Of a stretch of 64,000 nucleotides of DNA, positions 54,305 to 62,578 are shown piece after piece (position 1 is the first letter of the stretch; each line of letters starts with the position of its first letter). This stretch comes from UBA2336 sp964404445. GTDB taxonomy: Bacteria > Bacteroidota > Bacteroidia > Cytophagales > Cyclobacteriaceae. The position numbers and the translations under genes are program-made. The stretch covers positions 186,001 through 250,000 of the forward strand of contig CAYOJW010000002.1 of assembly GCA_964404445.1 (NCBI GenBank). Reading direction: 5' to 3'. The notes under the pieces were generated by a model. It was not told the DNA's origin, searched no databases, and saw only the letters and a program-made list of their open reading frames with translations.

Positions 54305-56666
54305 AACCAATACACTATACCGTGCATCGCGCTTTTTAAAACATGGCATCGTGTTTATGCTATACATCATGCTCACGGGGTGTACCGGTACTAAATTTCT
54401 AAAAGAAGGCGAAACATTTTATACCGGAGCCAAACTTAACATAAAGCCGCAAGGGAAAATCAGTGGACTAAGCGCGTTGGAACCCGAACTGGAAGAATAC
54501 ATCACGCCACAACCCAACAACACCCTGCTGGGTATGCGGCCGGGTGTTTGGTTTTATTACGTTGCCGGTACACCCAAAAAGAAAAAAGGAATACGCAATT
54601 TTATCAAAACCAAATTAGGTAAAGAACCGGTTTTATTAAAAGATGCCACACCGCAACAAACCGCGCAGGCATTAGAAGGCCAGCTTCACAACGATGGGTA
54701 TTTTAAATCGAAAGTTTCGGCCGAAGTCAACACCAAAGGCAAAAAAAGTCGTGTTGTCTATCACATTACGTTAGAGCGTCCTTATCGAATCGGGCAGATT
54801 AATTACCTGTTACCTGACGCGGCCTATGCACAACTCATTGAAATCATTAAACAAAACAGTTTAATAAAAGAAAATCAAAAGTATAGCCTGGCCTTGCTGA
54901 GTGCCGAGCAACAACGCATTGAAGATGTCGCACAAAATGCAGGTTTCTACTACTTCGATGACCGCCATTTGCTTTTTAAAGCCGACAGTACAGTGGGTAA
55001 TAAAATGATCGACCTCGACCTGACCGTTGAGCCCGGCATGCCCGAACGCGCCAGGCGCACCTATACCTTACGCAACATCACACTTTACCCGAATTATACT
55101 GTAACAAACGACAGCCTCGCAAGCACCAGCGACACATTAACCGTTGACCACTTTACCTACATCGACAACCAGCACAATTTTAAACCCCGTGTGCTAACCA
55201 ATGTTATTAACCTGAAGCCCGACAGTATGTACAGGCGCATCGACCATGAATATACATTGAGTCATTTAATGGGTTTAAACACCTTCAAATACGTGAACAT
55301 TAAATACCGGCCTGTTCGTGGCGACTCGGCCGGGTTAAGCGCAAGCATCTTTCTTACACCACACCTCAAAAAATCGTTACGAATGCAACTTCAGGGTGTA
55401 TCGAAATCAAACAACTTTGTGGGGCCGGGACTTGAATTTGTTTTTACCAACCGTAACCTGTTAAAAGGAGCCGAGTTGTTTCAGTTTAAAATGAATGGCT
55501 CGTACGAAATGCAAATCCGGAGCAAACAAACCAATCCGCTTAACGCGATCGAGTTTGGTGCCGAAGCCAGTCTTTCGGTACCGCGTTTTATAACGCCTAT
55601 CCGTATCCGGTATCATTCGGCCAAATATTTACCGCAAACACAATTTAAGGCAGGCTTTACACTTCAACAACGGTTACAATATTTCAGGTTGATGTCGTTT
55701 AACATCAACACCGGCTATACGTGGCGCGAAACTACCTTAAAAACACACGAACTGTTTCCGGTTGACATCACGTTTGTTCGTACCGATAATACTTCGCAGG
55801 AGTTTGAAGACCGCCTGGCCGAAAATGCCATACTGCGTAACTCGTTCCAGAATCAGTTTATTTTAGGACTTCGATATGCTTACACAATCAACACACAACT
55901 CCGTGACGACATCGAATCAAAATACAATTTAAAAAGTACAAAGCGACACCATTTTTACCTGAACGCCAGCATTGAGCTGTCGGGCAATATCCCGTACGCC
56001 ATTCAATCGGCAGCCCGCAACAACGAAGATGAGCCTTTCACCATTTTTAATACACCGTATTCGCAGTTCGTTCGCCCCGTATTGGATTTCAGGCATTACT
56101 GGCAGCTCACTAAAAAGAGCAAAATTGCTTCGCGGTTATCAACCGGGTTAGGCTATGCGTTTGGTAACTCGCAATACATGCCTTACATCAAACAGTTTTC
56201 GATGGGCGGTTCCAACAGTTTACGGGCATTTCCGGCACGTTCCGTTGGGCCGGGTACATTTAATTATTTAGACAACAATACAGCGTTGTTTATCGATCAG
56301 CGGGGCGATATTAAAGTAGAAGCAAATGTTGAATATCGTTTCGACATCATCAGCGCATTAAAAGGCGGTTTGTTTGTAGATGCCGGAAACATCTGGCTTA
56401 TGAAAAACGATGCGGCACGGCCGGGCGGGCAATTCGATAAGCAAAAATTCCTGAAAGAAATTGCCGTTGGCACCGGGGCCGGTCTTCGGCTCGACTTCAG
56501 CTTTTTTGTTTTACGTGTGGACGTGGCCTTCCCGATCCGGAAAACCTATACTACGCAGAGTGGTACAAACGAATTTCAATGGGCGTTTCGCGATATAGAC
56601 TTTGGCAGTCAAACCTGGCGGCACAACAACCTCGTGTATAACATTGCTATCGGTTATCCGTTTTAG
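54294..56666 (+). CDS. TamL-like Omp85 lipoprotein (TamA counterpart)
   Basis: A 790-residue outer membrane protein. An N-terminal signal ends in LTGC with C30 as lipid anchor, a feature of the Bacteroidota TamA counterpart named TamL. POTRA-like domains follow (about 35-330: HNDGYFKSKV and LNTFKYVNIKY). The Omp85 beta barrel (about 360-790) has QFSMGGSNSLRAFPARSVGPG, where the lid-loop RxF region reads RAF, and ends IAIGYPF with a terminal aromatic. It overlaps tamB by 11 bp, strongly supporting one complex. Confidence 0.92.
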   Translation: MQNKTNTLYRASRFLKHGIVFMLYIMLTGCTGTKFLKEGETFYTGAKLNIKPQGKISGLSALEPELEEYITPQPNNTLLGMRPGVWFYYVAGTPKKKKGIRNFIKTKLGKEPVLLKDATPQQTAQALEGQLHNDGYFKSKVSAEVNTKGKKSRVVYHITLERPYRIGQINYLLPDAAYAQLIEIIKQNSLIKENQKYSLALLSAEQQRIEDVAQNAGFYYFDDRHLLFKADSTVGNKMIDLDLTVEPGMPERARRTYTLRNITLYPNYTVTNDSLASTSDTLTVDHFTYIDNQHNFKPRVLTNVINLKPDSMYRRIDHEYTLSHLMGLNTFKYVNIKYRPVRGDSAGLSASIFLTPHLKKSLRMQLQGVSKSNNFVGPGLEFVFTNRNLLKGAELFQFKMNGSYEMQIRSKQTNPLNAIEFGAEASLSVPRFITPIRIRYHSAKYLPQTQFKAGFTLQQRLQYFRLMSFNINTGYTWRETTLKTHELFPVDITFVRTDNTSQEFEDRLAENAILRNSFQNQFILGLRYAYTINTQLRDDIESKYNLKSTKRHHFYLNASIELSGNIPYAIQSAARNNEDEPFTIFNTPYSQFVRPVLDFRHYWQLTKKSKIASRLSTGLGYAFGNSQYMPYIKQFSMGGSNSLRAFPARSVGPGTFNYLDNNTALFIDQRGDIKVEANVEYRFDIISALKGGLFVDAGNIWLMKNDAARPGGQFDKQKFLKEIAVGTGAGLRLDFSFFVLRVDVAFPIRKTYTTQSGTNEFQWAFRDIDFGSQTWRHNNLVYNIAIGYPF

Positions 56667-56787
56667 CATAATACTAAGAAATATACTTCTTGCTTCCCCT
56701 GCCGAACATGGAGTGATCTGATAAATGGATATATATGTAATATTGGTTATATTCGAGTGTTGGATATCATTGCAAATATGTCTTAAA

Positions 56788-57372
56788 ATGGATTGGGTTA
56801 AGAAAGCAGTCGATAACGCATTAGAGAAAATGTCGAAAGAAAAAATCTTGATGAAGGTTCCCGGAGACATCCCACCGGAAATGCTTGATGAAACAATTGA
56901 ACAAACAGACGATTGGAAAGGTTGGCGGCCTATCAATAGCATAATAACAGATGAGGACATTCAACGATTTGAGAAGAAAATCGGATTGAATCTGCCCCTA
57001 TCCTATAAAGAATATCTCAAGTACAAACATTTCTATAATTTACAAATACCTGACCAGGCAGTAAGGTTATTCAAGCATTTACCAGACAAAAACTTAAAGG
57101 AATTGAATTATCGTATCTTTGACCTTCACCAGCCTGAGTTAATTATTGGTCGGCAGTACATTTATATTGCTGATTTCAACGACTATGGGCTTTTGTGTTT
57201 TGATGGCAATGATATCGTTAAAGATAACGAATACAGAATTGTGTACTTAGACTATATAGACGCTGAAATAGGAGGCATTCATGAATACGCAGACAATTTT
57301 CGTAACTTAATGGAATCAGACAGCGAAAAAGGGAATAACTTTATTGACTGGTTAAACGAGTATTATAAGTGA
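56788..57372 (+). CDS. SMI1/KNR4 (SUKH) family protein
   Basis: A 194-residue soluble protein. The ITDEDIQRFEKKIGLNLPLSYKEYL segment and the later YIADFNDYGLLCFD are typical of the SUKH superfamily, best known as immunity proteins against contact-dependent or polymorphic toxins. No toxin gene is near, so it is an orphan. ATG 56788 (MDWVKKAV) is preferred over 56725. Composition is richer in A+T than tamB/tamL and gapA on either side, like the next gene. Confidence 0.78.
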   Translation: MDWVKKAVDNALEKMSKEKILMKVPGDIPPEMLDETIEQTDDWKGWRPINSIITDEDIQRFEKKIGLNLPLSYKEYLKYKHFYNLQIPDQAVRLFKHLPDKNLKELNYRIFDLHQPELIIGRQYIYIADFNDYGLLCFDGNDIVKDNEYRIVYLDYIDAEIGGIHEYADNFRNLMESDSEKGNNFIDWLNEYYK

Positions 57373-57438
57373 ACAGGCAACAAACCAAACAAAATTGTAA
57401 CCAATGGCGGGTACTTATGTACAATGTATATCTGACAA

Positions 57439-57846
57439 ATGACTAAGAGAACAACTAAAATTTTAATCATCGGACTGTTAACAGTAACCGGCTTGACCTT
57501 TGGTTACTACAAGATTGACAAATTTATAAAAATAGACTCTTGTCTTGACAACGGTGGACGATGGAATCATGAAACAAATGAATGTGAGAATGAAGCTGTT
57601 AATATTCAAGTTGAAAAAATAATACTTGGAACATGGACAACTAAAACCGGTGACATGACCCTCATCATTAAAGAAGATAAAATAGCTGATACAGAGTATT
57701 TTGGAAGTTTTAAATACTCTATAAAGGAAGACTCAATAACTATATTTTATGACACCCCGGTCAAATACAGGTTAGTGGTGAATAATAGCAACAGGCTTGT
57801 ACTTCAATCAACTGACGAAAACAGGGAATACTACAAGGAAAATTAA
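57439..57846 (+). CDS. Small anchored beta-rich protein, unknown function
   Basis: A 135-residue protein. A membrane helix (about 8-25: ILIIGLLTVTGLTFGYY) is followed by a short Cys-containing segment (SCLDNGGRWNHETNECEN) that looks like a small disulfide loop. A C-terminal domain follows (about 53-133) with ILGTWTTKTGDMTLIIKEDK, resembling a lipocalin-like strand pattern. I do not recognise the family with certainty. It is AT-rich, 66 bp after the SUKH gene and close to tRNA-Glu. Confidence 0.7.
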   Translation: MTKRTTKILIIGLLTVTGLTFGYYKIDKFIKIDSCLDNGGRWNHETNECENEAVNIQVEKIILGTWTTKTGDMTLIIKEDKIADTEYFGSFKYSIKEDSITIFYDTPVKYRLVVNNSNRLVLQSTDENREYYKEN

Positions 57847-57915
57847 CAGGTTAACTAAACCACGAAAGACAAGTAAAAAAAACAGGTACTATAATCACCC
57901 TGCCTTTAGATTATA

Positions 57916-57958
57916 AAAACAAAAAACCCCCTAATTTGCTTGCAAATAGAGGGTTCTT
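57916..57958 (-). terminator. Terminator of tRNA-Glu
   Basis: On the minus strand AACCCTCTATTTGC pairs with GCAAATTAGGGGGTT (one bulge) and a run of T follows (AAAAAA on plus at 57920-57926). It starts 12 bp after the tRNA 3-prime end. Confidence 0.7.
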
Positions 57959-57969
57959 ACATTTAATCG

Positions 57970-58041
57970 TAGTCTGTACGGGAATCGAACCCGTGTTACC
58001 AGAATGAAAATCTGGTGTCCTAACCCCTAGACGAACAGACC
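57970..58041 (-). tRNA. tRNA-Glu (anticodon UUC)
   Basis: A 72-nt cloverleaf without an encoded CCA. The acceptor stem is GGTCTGT/ACAGACT with discriminator A. The D-arm region is GTCTAGGGGTTAGGAC. The anticodon stem CCAGA/TCTGG encloses TTTTCAT with anticodon TTC. The T arm is CGGG-TTCGAAT-CCCG. The sequence follows the bacterial tRNA-Glu pattern closely. It has its own consensus promoter and terminator. Confidence 0.96.
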
Positions 58042-58059
58042 GTTCTAAAAATTGAGTCG

Positions 58060-58089
58060 CAAAGATAAATGCCGAAAGTTGATTTGCAA
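58060..58089 (-). promoter_or_regulatory. Consensus promoter of tRNA-Glu
   Basis: On the minus strand TTG (58089-58087), exactly 19 bp, then TATCTTTG (58067-58060). This is a full match to TTG-N19-TAnnTTTG, 18 bp upstream of the tRNA 5-prime end. Confidence 0.75.
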
Positions 58090-58129
58090 ACGTGACCGTG
58101 AAAAAAAGTTGAACCGAAACGCCAATTAA

Positions 58130-58160
58130 TTGGTTTTCCATACAGCGAATGATATTTTTG
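58130..58160 (+). promoter_or_regulatory. Consensus promoter of gapA
   Basis: TTG (58130-58132), 20 bp, then TATTTTTG (58153-58160), matching TTG-N20-TAnnTTTG. Predicted leader is about 25 nt to the ATG at 58192. Confidence 0.75.
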
Positions 58161-58191
58161 TCGCGTTAAAAATTAACCCAATTCAATCATA

Positions 58192-59193
58192 ATGACTAAG
58201 ATAGGAATTAACGGTTTCGGCCGTATTGGTCGCCTTGCATTTCGGGCCGCCATCTCACGTAAAGATGTTGAAATTGTTGGGATCAACGACCTGGTTGACC
58301 CTGAGTACATGGCATATATGTTGAAGTACGACTCAACGCACGGTAGGTTTGATGGTACGGTTGAAGTAAAAGGAGGAAACTTAGTGGTTAATGGAAAAAC
58401 AATCCGTGTAACGGCCGAGAAAGACCCCGCCAACCTGAAATGGGGCGAAGTGGGTGCCGAAATCGTGATTGAATCAACCGGTTTATTTTTAACACAAGCC
58501 GATGCCCAAAAACACATTGCTGCAGGCGCTAAAAAAGTAGTGATGTCGGCTCCGGCCAAAGACGATACCCCTACGTTTGTGATGGGCGTTAACCACAAAA
58601 AATTAACGGCACAACACACTATTGTATCAAACGCTTCGTGTACCACCAATTGCTTAGCCCCTATTGCCAAAGTATTAAACGATAAGTTTGGCATTGTTGA
58701 AGGTTTGATGAGCACCGTACACGCGGTAACGGCAACCCAAAAAACAGTCGATAGCCCCTCAGCTAAAGACTGGCGCGGTGGCCGTGGTGCTTACCAAAAC
58801 ATTATCCCCTCTTCTACCGGTGCGGCCAAAGCCGTTGGTCTGGTATTGCCCGAACTGAAAGGAAAACTAACCGGTATGTCGTTCCGTGTGCCGGTAGCCG
58901 ATGTATCAGTCGTTGACTTAACCGTACGGTTAGAGAAAGCGGCTTCGTACGAGCAAATCAAGGCAGCCATGAAAGAAGCATCCGAAAACGAACTGAAAGG
59001 CATTTTAGGTTATACCGAAGACGATGTTGTTTCGCAGGATTTCATCGGTGATACCCGCACGTCAATCTTCGATGCCAAAGCCGGTATCGCCCTGAACGAC
59101 AACTTCGTGAAAGTGGTAAGCTGGTACGACAACGAGTGGGGTTACTCAAACAAGATTATCGACCTCGTTCAGGAAATCGCCAAACTCAACTAA
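58192..59193 (+). CDS. gapA: Glyceraldehyde-3-phosphate dehydrogenase (type I)
   Basis: A 333-residue glycolytic enzyme oxidising glyceraldehyde 3-phosphate with NAD and phosphate. The N-terminal Rossmann motif is INGFGRIGRLAFR. The catalytic cysteine is C150 in SNASCTTNC. HAVTATQKTVDSPSAKDWRGGRGA contains the active-site His and the phosphate-site loop. The SWYDNEWGYS C-terminal segment is present. Length is normal. It is monocistronic, with a consensus promoter and a strong terminator. Confidence 0.98.
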   Translation: MTKIGINGFGRIGRLAFRAAISRKDVEIVGINDLVDPEYMAYMLKYDSTHGRFDGTVEVKGGNLVVNGKTIRVTAEKDPANLKWGEVGAEIVIESTGLFLTQADAQKHIAAGAKKVVMSAPAKDDTPTFVMGVNHKKLTAQHTIVSNASCTTNCLAPIAKVLNDKFGIVEGLMSTVHAVTATQKTVDSPSAKDWRGGRGAYQNIIPSSTGAAKAVGLVLPELKGKLTGMSFRVPVADVSVVDLTVRLEKAASYEQIKAAMKEASENELKGILGYTEDDVVSQDFIGDTRTSIFDAKAGIALNDNFVKVVSWYDNEWGYSNKIIDLVQEIAKLN

Positions 59194-59216
59194 GAAATAG
59201 TTTAATTGTTTATTGT

Positions 59217-59260
59217 AAACCCTGTCCTTTCCGGTAGTTATCGAAAGGGACAGGGTTTTG
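59217..59260 (+). terminator. Terminator of gapA
   Basis: AAACCCTGTCC-TTT pairs with AAAGGGACAGGGTTT with one bulged base, and TTTTG-TTTT follows. The arms share the CCCTGTCC/GGGACAGGG core with the palindrome at 17923, and the loop keeps a decayed form of its GATAGCTATC centre. Confidence 0.85.
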
Positions 59261-59318
59261 TTTTAGATACACATACCCAAAAAAGCCTTAACTTCGTTTA
59301 GTCAATAAACATCTTGCT

Positions 59319-60515
59319 TTGGCCGATTATTACCAAACATTAGGTTTACCCCGCACAGCCACCGGTACACAAATACGGGCTGCCTATAAACGGCTGGCCA
59401 TGCAATACCACCCCGACCGCAATCCGGGCAACCTCATGGCCGAAGAAATGTTCAAGCAAATTAATGAGGCTTACCATGTACTGGCCGATCCGGTAAAAAA
59501 ATCGCGGTACGATTCACGCTTCACATCCTATCAAACCACGTACACCACTGCCCAACAAACCGAAACCTATTGGCGCGATGTTAAACGAAGACAACACTAC
59601 CGCGCAAATGTTAATCCCCAGCCGAAAACCTATACGATAACCGGAAACTATTTTAAAATCCAGGGGCTTGCTTTTTTGGTGTTCTTAGTTTTGTCGGGCA
59701 TCTCGTTTGGCATTGTTCATACAGCCTCATTCTTTTTTAATTTAAAATACGAGAACATCCGCAAAGAAAACCGTGTGCTTGTGGAAGAAGTGAACGCGCT
59801 TTTTGGTACCGGTAAAATCGATGAGGCCATTAGCCGCATCAGCACGCTGCACAAACAGAAACCCAGTGAACTTCAATTTACCCTGGCACACGATAGTTTA
59901 TTAAACGAAATCAGACAAACAGCCGATAAAGCCTATACCGAACGTAACTATCCGGTAGCGTTAACCTATTTACAACACCTGCATAAGTATGAAACCTATG
60001 GCCGTTTTGAAATCCTGAAAAAAATAGCAGCCTGCCAGTATAATTTAACCTCGTATGCCGATGCCCTGCAATCGGTAAAGCAATTGCACAGCCAGCAACC
60101 CTGGAACATCGAGTTTATTTACCAGATTGGCACGCTTAACCTCTACTACTTAGATAACGTTGAAGAAGCCCACGAATATTTTGCCCTGGGCGAAAAGGTA
60201 TTTCGCGATAACCTGACACGCATTTACGGTGAAGCCTATATGCTTATGCTGGACCCTAAAAACACACCGGAAATTTACTACCAGATTTTTCTGGCTCAGG
60301 CCGACATCCATTCGCGCACCCGCGATTTTACCCGTGCCGATAAAGCGTTCGACATGGCCTTATACCTCCGTCCCGAACAGGCCGAAGGGTATGTGCAACG
60401 TGCAACCATGAACATCGGCCGCAAACAATACAAAAAAGCCTGCACCGATCTGGCCAAAGCCGTACAATCCGGCTCGGCCGATGCCCTTAACCTTCAACAA
60501 AAATACTGTCGCTGA
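59319..60515 (+). CDS. Membrane J-domain protein with TPR repeats
   Basis: A 398-residue protein. The N-terminal J domain (about 1-68) has the HPD motif at 31-33, which stimulates DnaK ATPase. One membrane helix lies at about 115-140 (FLVFLVLSGISFGIVH). The C-terminal half (about 155-398) is TPR-like: AYTERNYPVALTYLQHLHKY and AFDMALYLRPEQAEGYVQRA. This would bring DnaK to the membrane or to a bound client (inferred). The start is TTG 59319, since the conserved DYYQTLG follows at once and no ATG is near. The stop overlaps the next start (TGATG). Confidence 0.85.
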   Translation: MADYYQTLGLPRTATGTQIRAAYKRLAMQYHPDRNPGNLMAEEMFKQINEAYHVLADPVKKSRYDSRFTSYQTTYTTAQQTETYWRDVKRRQHYRANVNPQPKTYTITGNYFKIQGLAFLVFLVLSGISFGIVHTASFFFNLKYENIRKENRVLVEEVNALFGTGKIDEAISRISTLHKQKPSELQFTLAHDSLLNEIRQTADKAYTERNYPVALTYLQHLHKYETYGRFEILKKIAACQYNLTSYADALQSVKQLHSQQPWNIEFIYQIGTLNLYYLDNVEEAHEYFALGEKVFRDNLTRIYGEAYMLMLDPKNTPEIYYQIFLAQADIHSRTRDFTRADKAFDMALYLRPEQAEGYVQRATMNIGRKQYKKACTDLAKAVQSGSADALNLQQKYCR

Positions 60516-60994
60516 TGAAAAAGATTTTACTCCTGTCGCTCATCGTTACCCTGTATGCGCCACGCGCATTCACGCAGGCCGACACAACCGTACTGCATAA
60601 GTTTATTGACGACTGGCACTTAGCCGCTACACAGGCCAACGCCCCGGCCTATTTTGGCGCCATAGCCGATAACGGGATTTTTATCGGAACCGATGCCACC
60701 GAACACTGGACTAAAAGCCAGTTCCTCGCTTATGCAAAACCGCATTTCGATCGCGGCAAAGCCTGGCACTTCATAGCCTACAACCGGAAACTCCATGTAA
60801 GTAATAACGGGCAATTTGTATGGTTTTCAGAACTTTTAACAACCTGGATGGGCGTTTGTCGCGGTTCGGGCATTCTCGAAAAAACATCAACCGGCTGGAA
60901 AATCCAACAATACCACTTAGCCATAACCGTTCCGAACGATCTGGTGCGCGATTTTTTAACATTAGTCGAGAATTTCGAGAAATCGCAAAAGTAA
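60515..60994 (+). CDS. Secreted NTF2/SnoaL-like protein
   Basis: A 159-residue protein with a signal peptide (about 1-20, ending AFTQA). The mature domain has the cone-fold pattern of NTF2-like proteins: FIDDWHLAATQANAPAYFGAI, FIGTDATEHWTKSQFLAYA, and a C-terminal GWKIQQYHLAITVPN. Such domains often bind small ligands or act as enzymes or hydrolase adaptors. No catalytic assignment is possible. It is coupled to the J-domain gene through TGATG. Confidence 0.83.
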   Translation: MKKILLLSLIVTLYAPRAFTQADTTVLHKFIDDWHLAATQANAPAYFGAIADNGIFIGTDATEHWTKSQFLAYAKPHFDRGKAWHFIAYNRKLHVSNNGQFVWFSELLTTWMGVCRGSGILEKTSTGWKIQQYHLAITVPNDLVRDFLTLVENFEKSQK

Positions 60995-61092
60995 ATTTCC
61001 CGGAAAGCCAAAAAACAAACGTTTTATGCTACCAATGTAGGGTTTGCACTTCTTTTAGGGATAATTATTGCCCGCCTTACCGCACCTTTGTG

Positions 61093-61278
61093 ATGTACAA
61101 AAGACGAAGCCAAATGAGCGAGATGCAGTACAAAGGTATAGCAAACACTCGGATCGTGACGCGCTTGAAACAGGTTCTGATATTGTTGGCCATCATTATT
61201 GCCGGCATAGCCATATCAATCGCGACAGAAGCCAAGTCGGAAGTTCGGCCTGCCGGAGCTTCGGTACTCAATATGTGA
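61093..61278 (+). CDS. Small single-helix membrane protein
   Basis: 61 residues from ATG 61093, with later in-frame ATGs at 61114 and 61123. A basic N-terminus (YKRRSQ) precedes one membrane helix (about 32-49: VLILLAIIIAGIAISIA) and a short tail. No family is recognised. Support: a near -7 element (CACCTTTG) just upstream and an intrinsic terminator touching the stop codon. No homology evidence. Confidence 0.45.
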   Translation: MYKRRSQMSEMQYKGIANTRIVTRLKQVLILLAIIIAGIAISIATEAKSEVRPAGASVLNM

Positions 61279-61301
61279 AATACAAGGGGTTGTATTTTTT
61301 T
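61278..61301 (+). terminator. Terminator after the small membrane protein
   Basis: AAATACAA and TTGTATTT are perfectly complementary around GGGG and are followed by a run of T. It begins at the last base of the stop codon of the 61093 gene. Confidence 0.65.
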
Positions 61302-61322
61302 ATAATTAAAATTGGTTGTTTG

Positions 61323-61357
61323 AAACGGCTCTGGGTTACCGGAGCCGTTTTAATTTT
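61323..61357 (+). terminator. Second terminator-like hairpin
   Basis: AAACGGCTC pairs with GAGCCGTTT, followed by TAATTTT. It lies 35 bp before the aminotransferase gene and probably insulates it from upstream transcription. Confidence 0.6.
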
Positions 61358-61377
61358 CAGCCCTCCCGAACTATTCA

Positions 61378-61385
61378 TAGTTTTG
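61378..61385 (+). promoter_or_regulatory. -7 element of the aminotransferase gene
   Basis: TAGTTTTG matches TAnnTTTG exactly and ends 5 bp before the ATG at 61391. The transcript would be leaderless or almost so. No -33 TTG. Confidence 0.45.
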
Positions 61386-61390
61386 CGGAT

Positions 61391-62575
61391 ATGGAATTCA
61401 GCCCGCAAATTTTCCTCAACAACCTCGCACAAACCAACGATGCACCTTTCTTACTGTCCATCGAACGTGCCGAAGGTATTTACCTGTATTCGCCCGAAGG
61501 CAAACGTTACACCGATCTGATCTCAGGCATTGGCGTTAGCAACATCGGCCACCGGCACCCTAAAGTAATCAACGCCATCAAGGCGCAACTCGATAAACAC
61601 CTGCACGTAATGGTGTTTGGCGAATACATACAGGCCAGCTCAAACCTGCTGGCACACAAACTCACGAGCTTGTTGCCATCAACATTAAATTCGGTTTACT
61701 TCGTAAACTCCGGCACCGAAGCCAACGAAGGCGCGCTTAAATTAGCCAAACGCTATGCCGGCCGTACCGAAATCGTATCGTTCCGTAAATCGTATCACGG
61801 CAGCACACACGGGTCGCTGAGTGTATCGGGTAATGAAGTAAAGAAACGGGCTTTCAGACCGTTGCTTCCGGATGTAACGTTCATCGACTTTAATGTTGAA
61901 GCCGATCTGAAACAAATTACCACCGCTACGGCTTGTGTAATTATGGAAACCATACAAGGCGATGCCGGTGTGCGCATCCCCTCCAAACAGTATATGAAAG
62001 CCCTGCGCAAACGGTGCGATGACACGGGTGCGCTGTTGATCTTAGATGAAATACAATGCGGTATGGGGCGCACCGGAACGCTGTTTGCTTTTGAACAATT
62101 TGATATTGTGCCCGATATTTTAACGGTTGCCAAGGCTTTCGGAGGCGGTTTGCCCATCGGGGCATTTATAGCCGACCGCAACAAAATGAAGTGCCTTACC
62201 CATAACCCGATGCTGGGGCACATTACTACGTTTGGCGGAAACCCCGTTTGTTGTGCTTCGGCATTGGCAACGCTGGAAGTAATTGAAGAAGAAAAATTAT
62301 TGGATGGCGTTGAGGCAAAAGGAAAACTTATCGAATCGTTGCTTCAACACAAACACATTAAAGAAATCAGGCGTTTCGGATTGATGTTCGCGGTTGACTT
62401 CGACTCGGCCGAACGTGTAAACCGCATTGTAGAATACACCAAACAAAAAGGTGTGATCACCTATTGGTTTCTCTCGCATCCGTACAGTTTCCGCATTGCG
62501 CCACCGCTTACCATTTCGGAGGAACAAATCCGTGAGTCGTGTAAGGTTATTTTAGAGGCGATTGAGAATTCGTAA
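61391..62575 (+). CDS. Class III (ArgD/OAT-like) aminotransferase
   Basis: A 394-residue PLP enzyme of aminotransferase class III. SGTEANEGALKLAK (about 108-120) binds the cofactor phosphate. D219 in LDEIQ contacts the pyridine nitrogen. K248 in TVAKAFGGGLPIGAF forms the Schiff base. The family includes acetylornithine and ornithine aminotransferases and related omega-aminotransferases; the substrate is not settled by motifs. ATG 61391 fits the family N-terminus. It is alone in its unit and convergent with an M1 peptidase. Confidence 0.9.
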   Translation: MEFSPQIFLNNLAQTNDAPFLLSIERAEGIYLYSPEGKRYTDLISGIGVSNIGHRHPKVINAIKAQLDKHLHVMVFGEYIQASSNLLAHKLTSLLPSTLNSVYFVNSGTEANEGALKLAKRYAGRTEIVSFRKSYHGSTHGSLSVSGNEVKKRAFRPLLPDVTFIDFNVEADLKQITTATACVIMETIQGDAGVRIPSKQYMKALRKRCDDTGALLILDEIQCGMGRTGTLFAFEQFDIVPDILTVAKAFGGGLPIGAFIADRNKMKCLTHNPMLGHITTFGGNPVCCASALATLEVIEEEKLLDGVEAKGKLIESLLQHKHIKEIRRFGLMFAVDFDSAERVNRIVEYTKQKGVITYWFLSHPYSFRIAPPLTISEEQIRESCKVILEAIENS

Positions 62576-62578
62576 ACA

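Noticed and set aside
57970..58041. tRNA-Glu as the end of an integrated mobile element
   Set aside because: No integrase and no repeated copy of the tRNA 3-prime end were found in the window. Only AT-rich genes are nearby.
60820..61092. Upstream extension of the small membrane protein frame
   Set aside because: It overlaps the NTF2-like gene in another frame and shows no family-like pattern.
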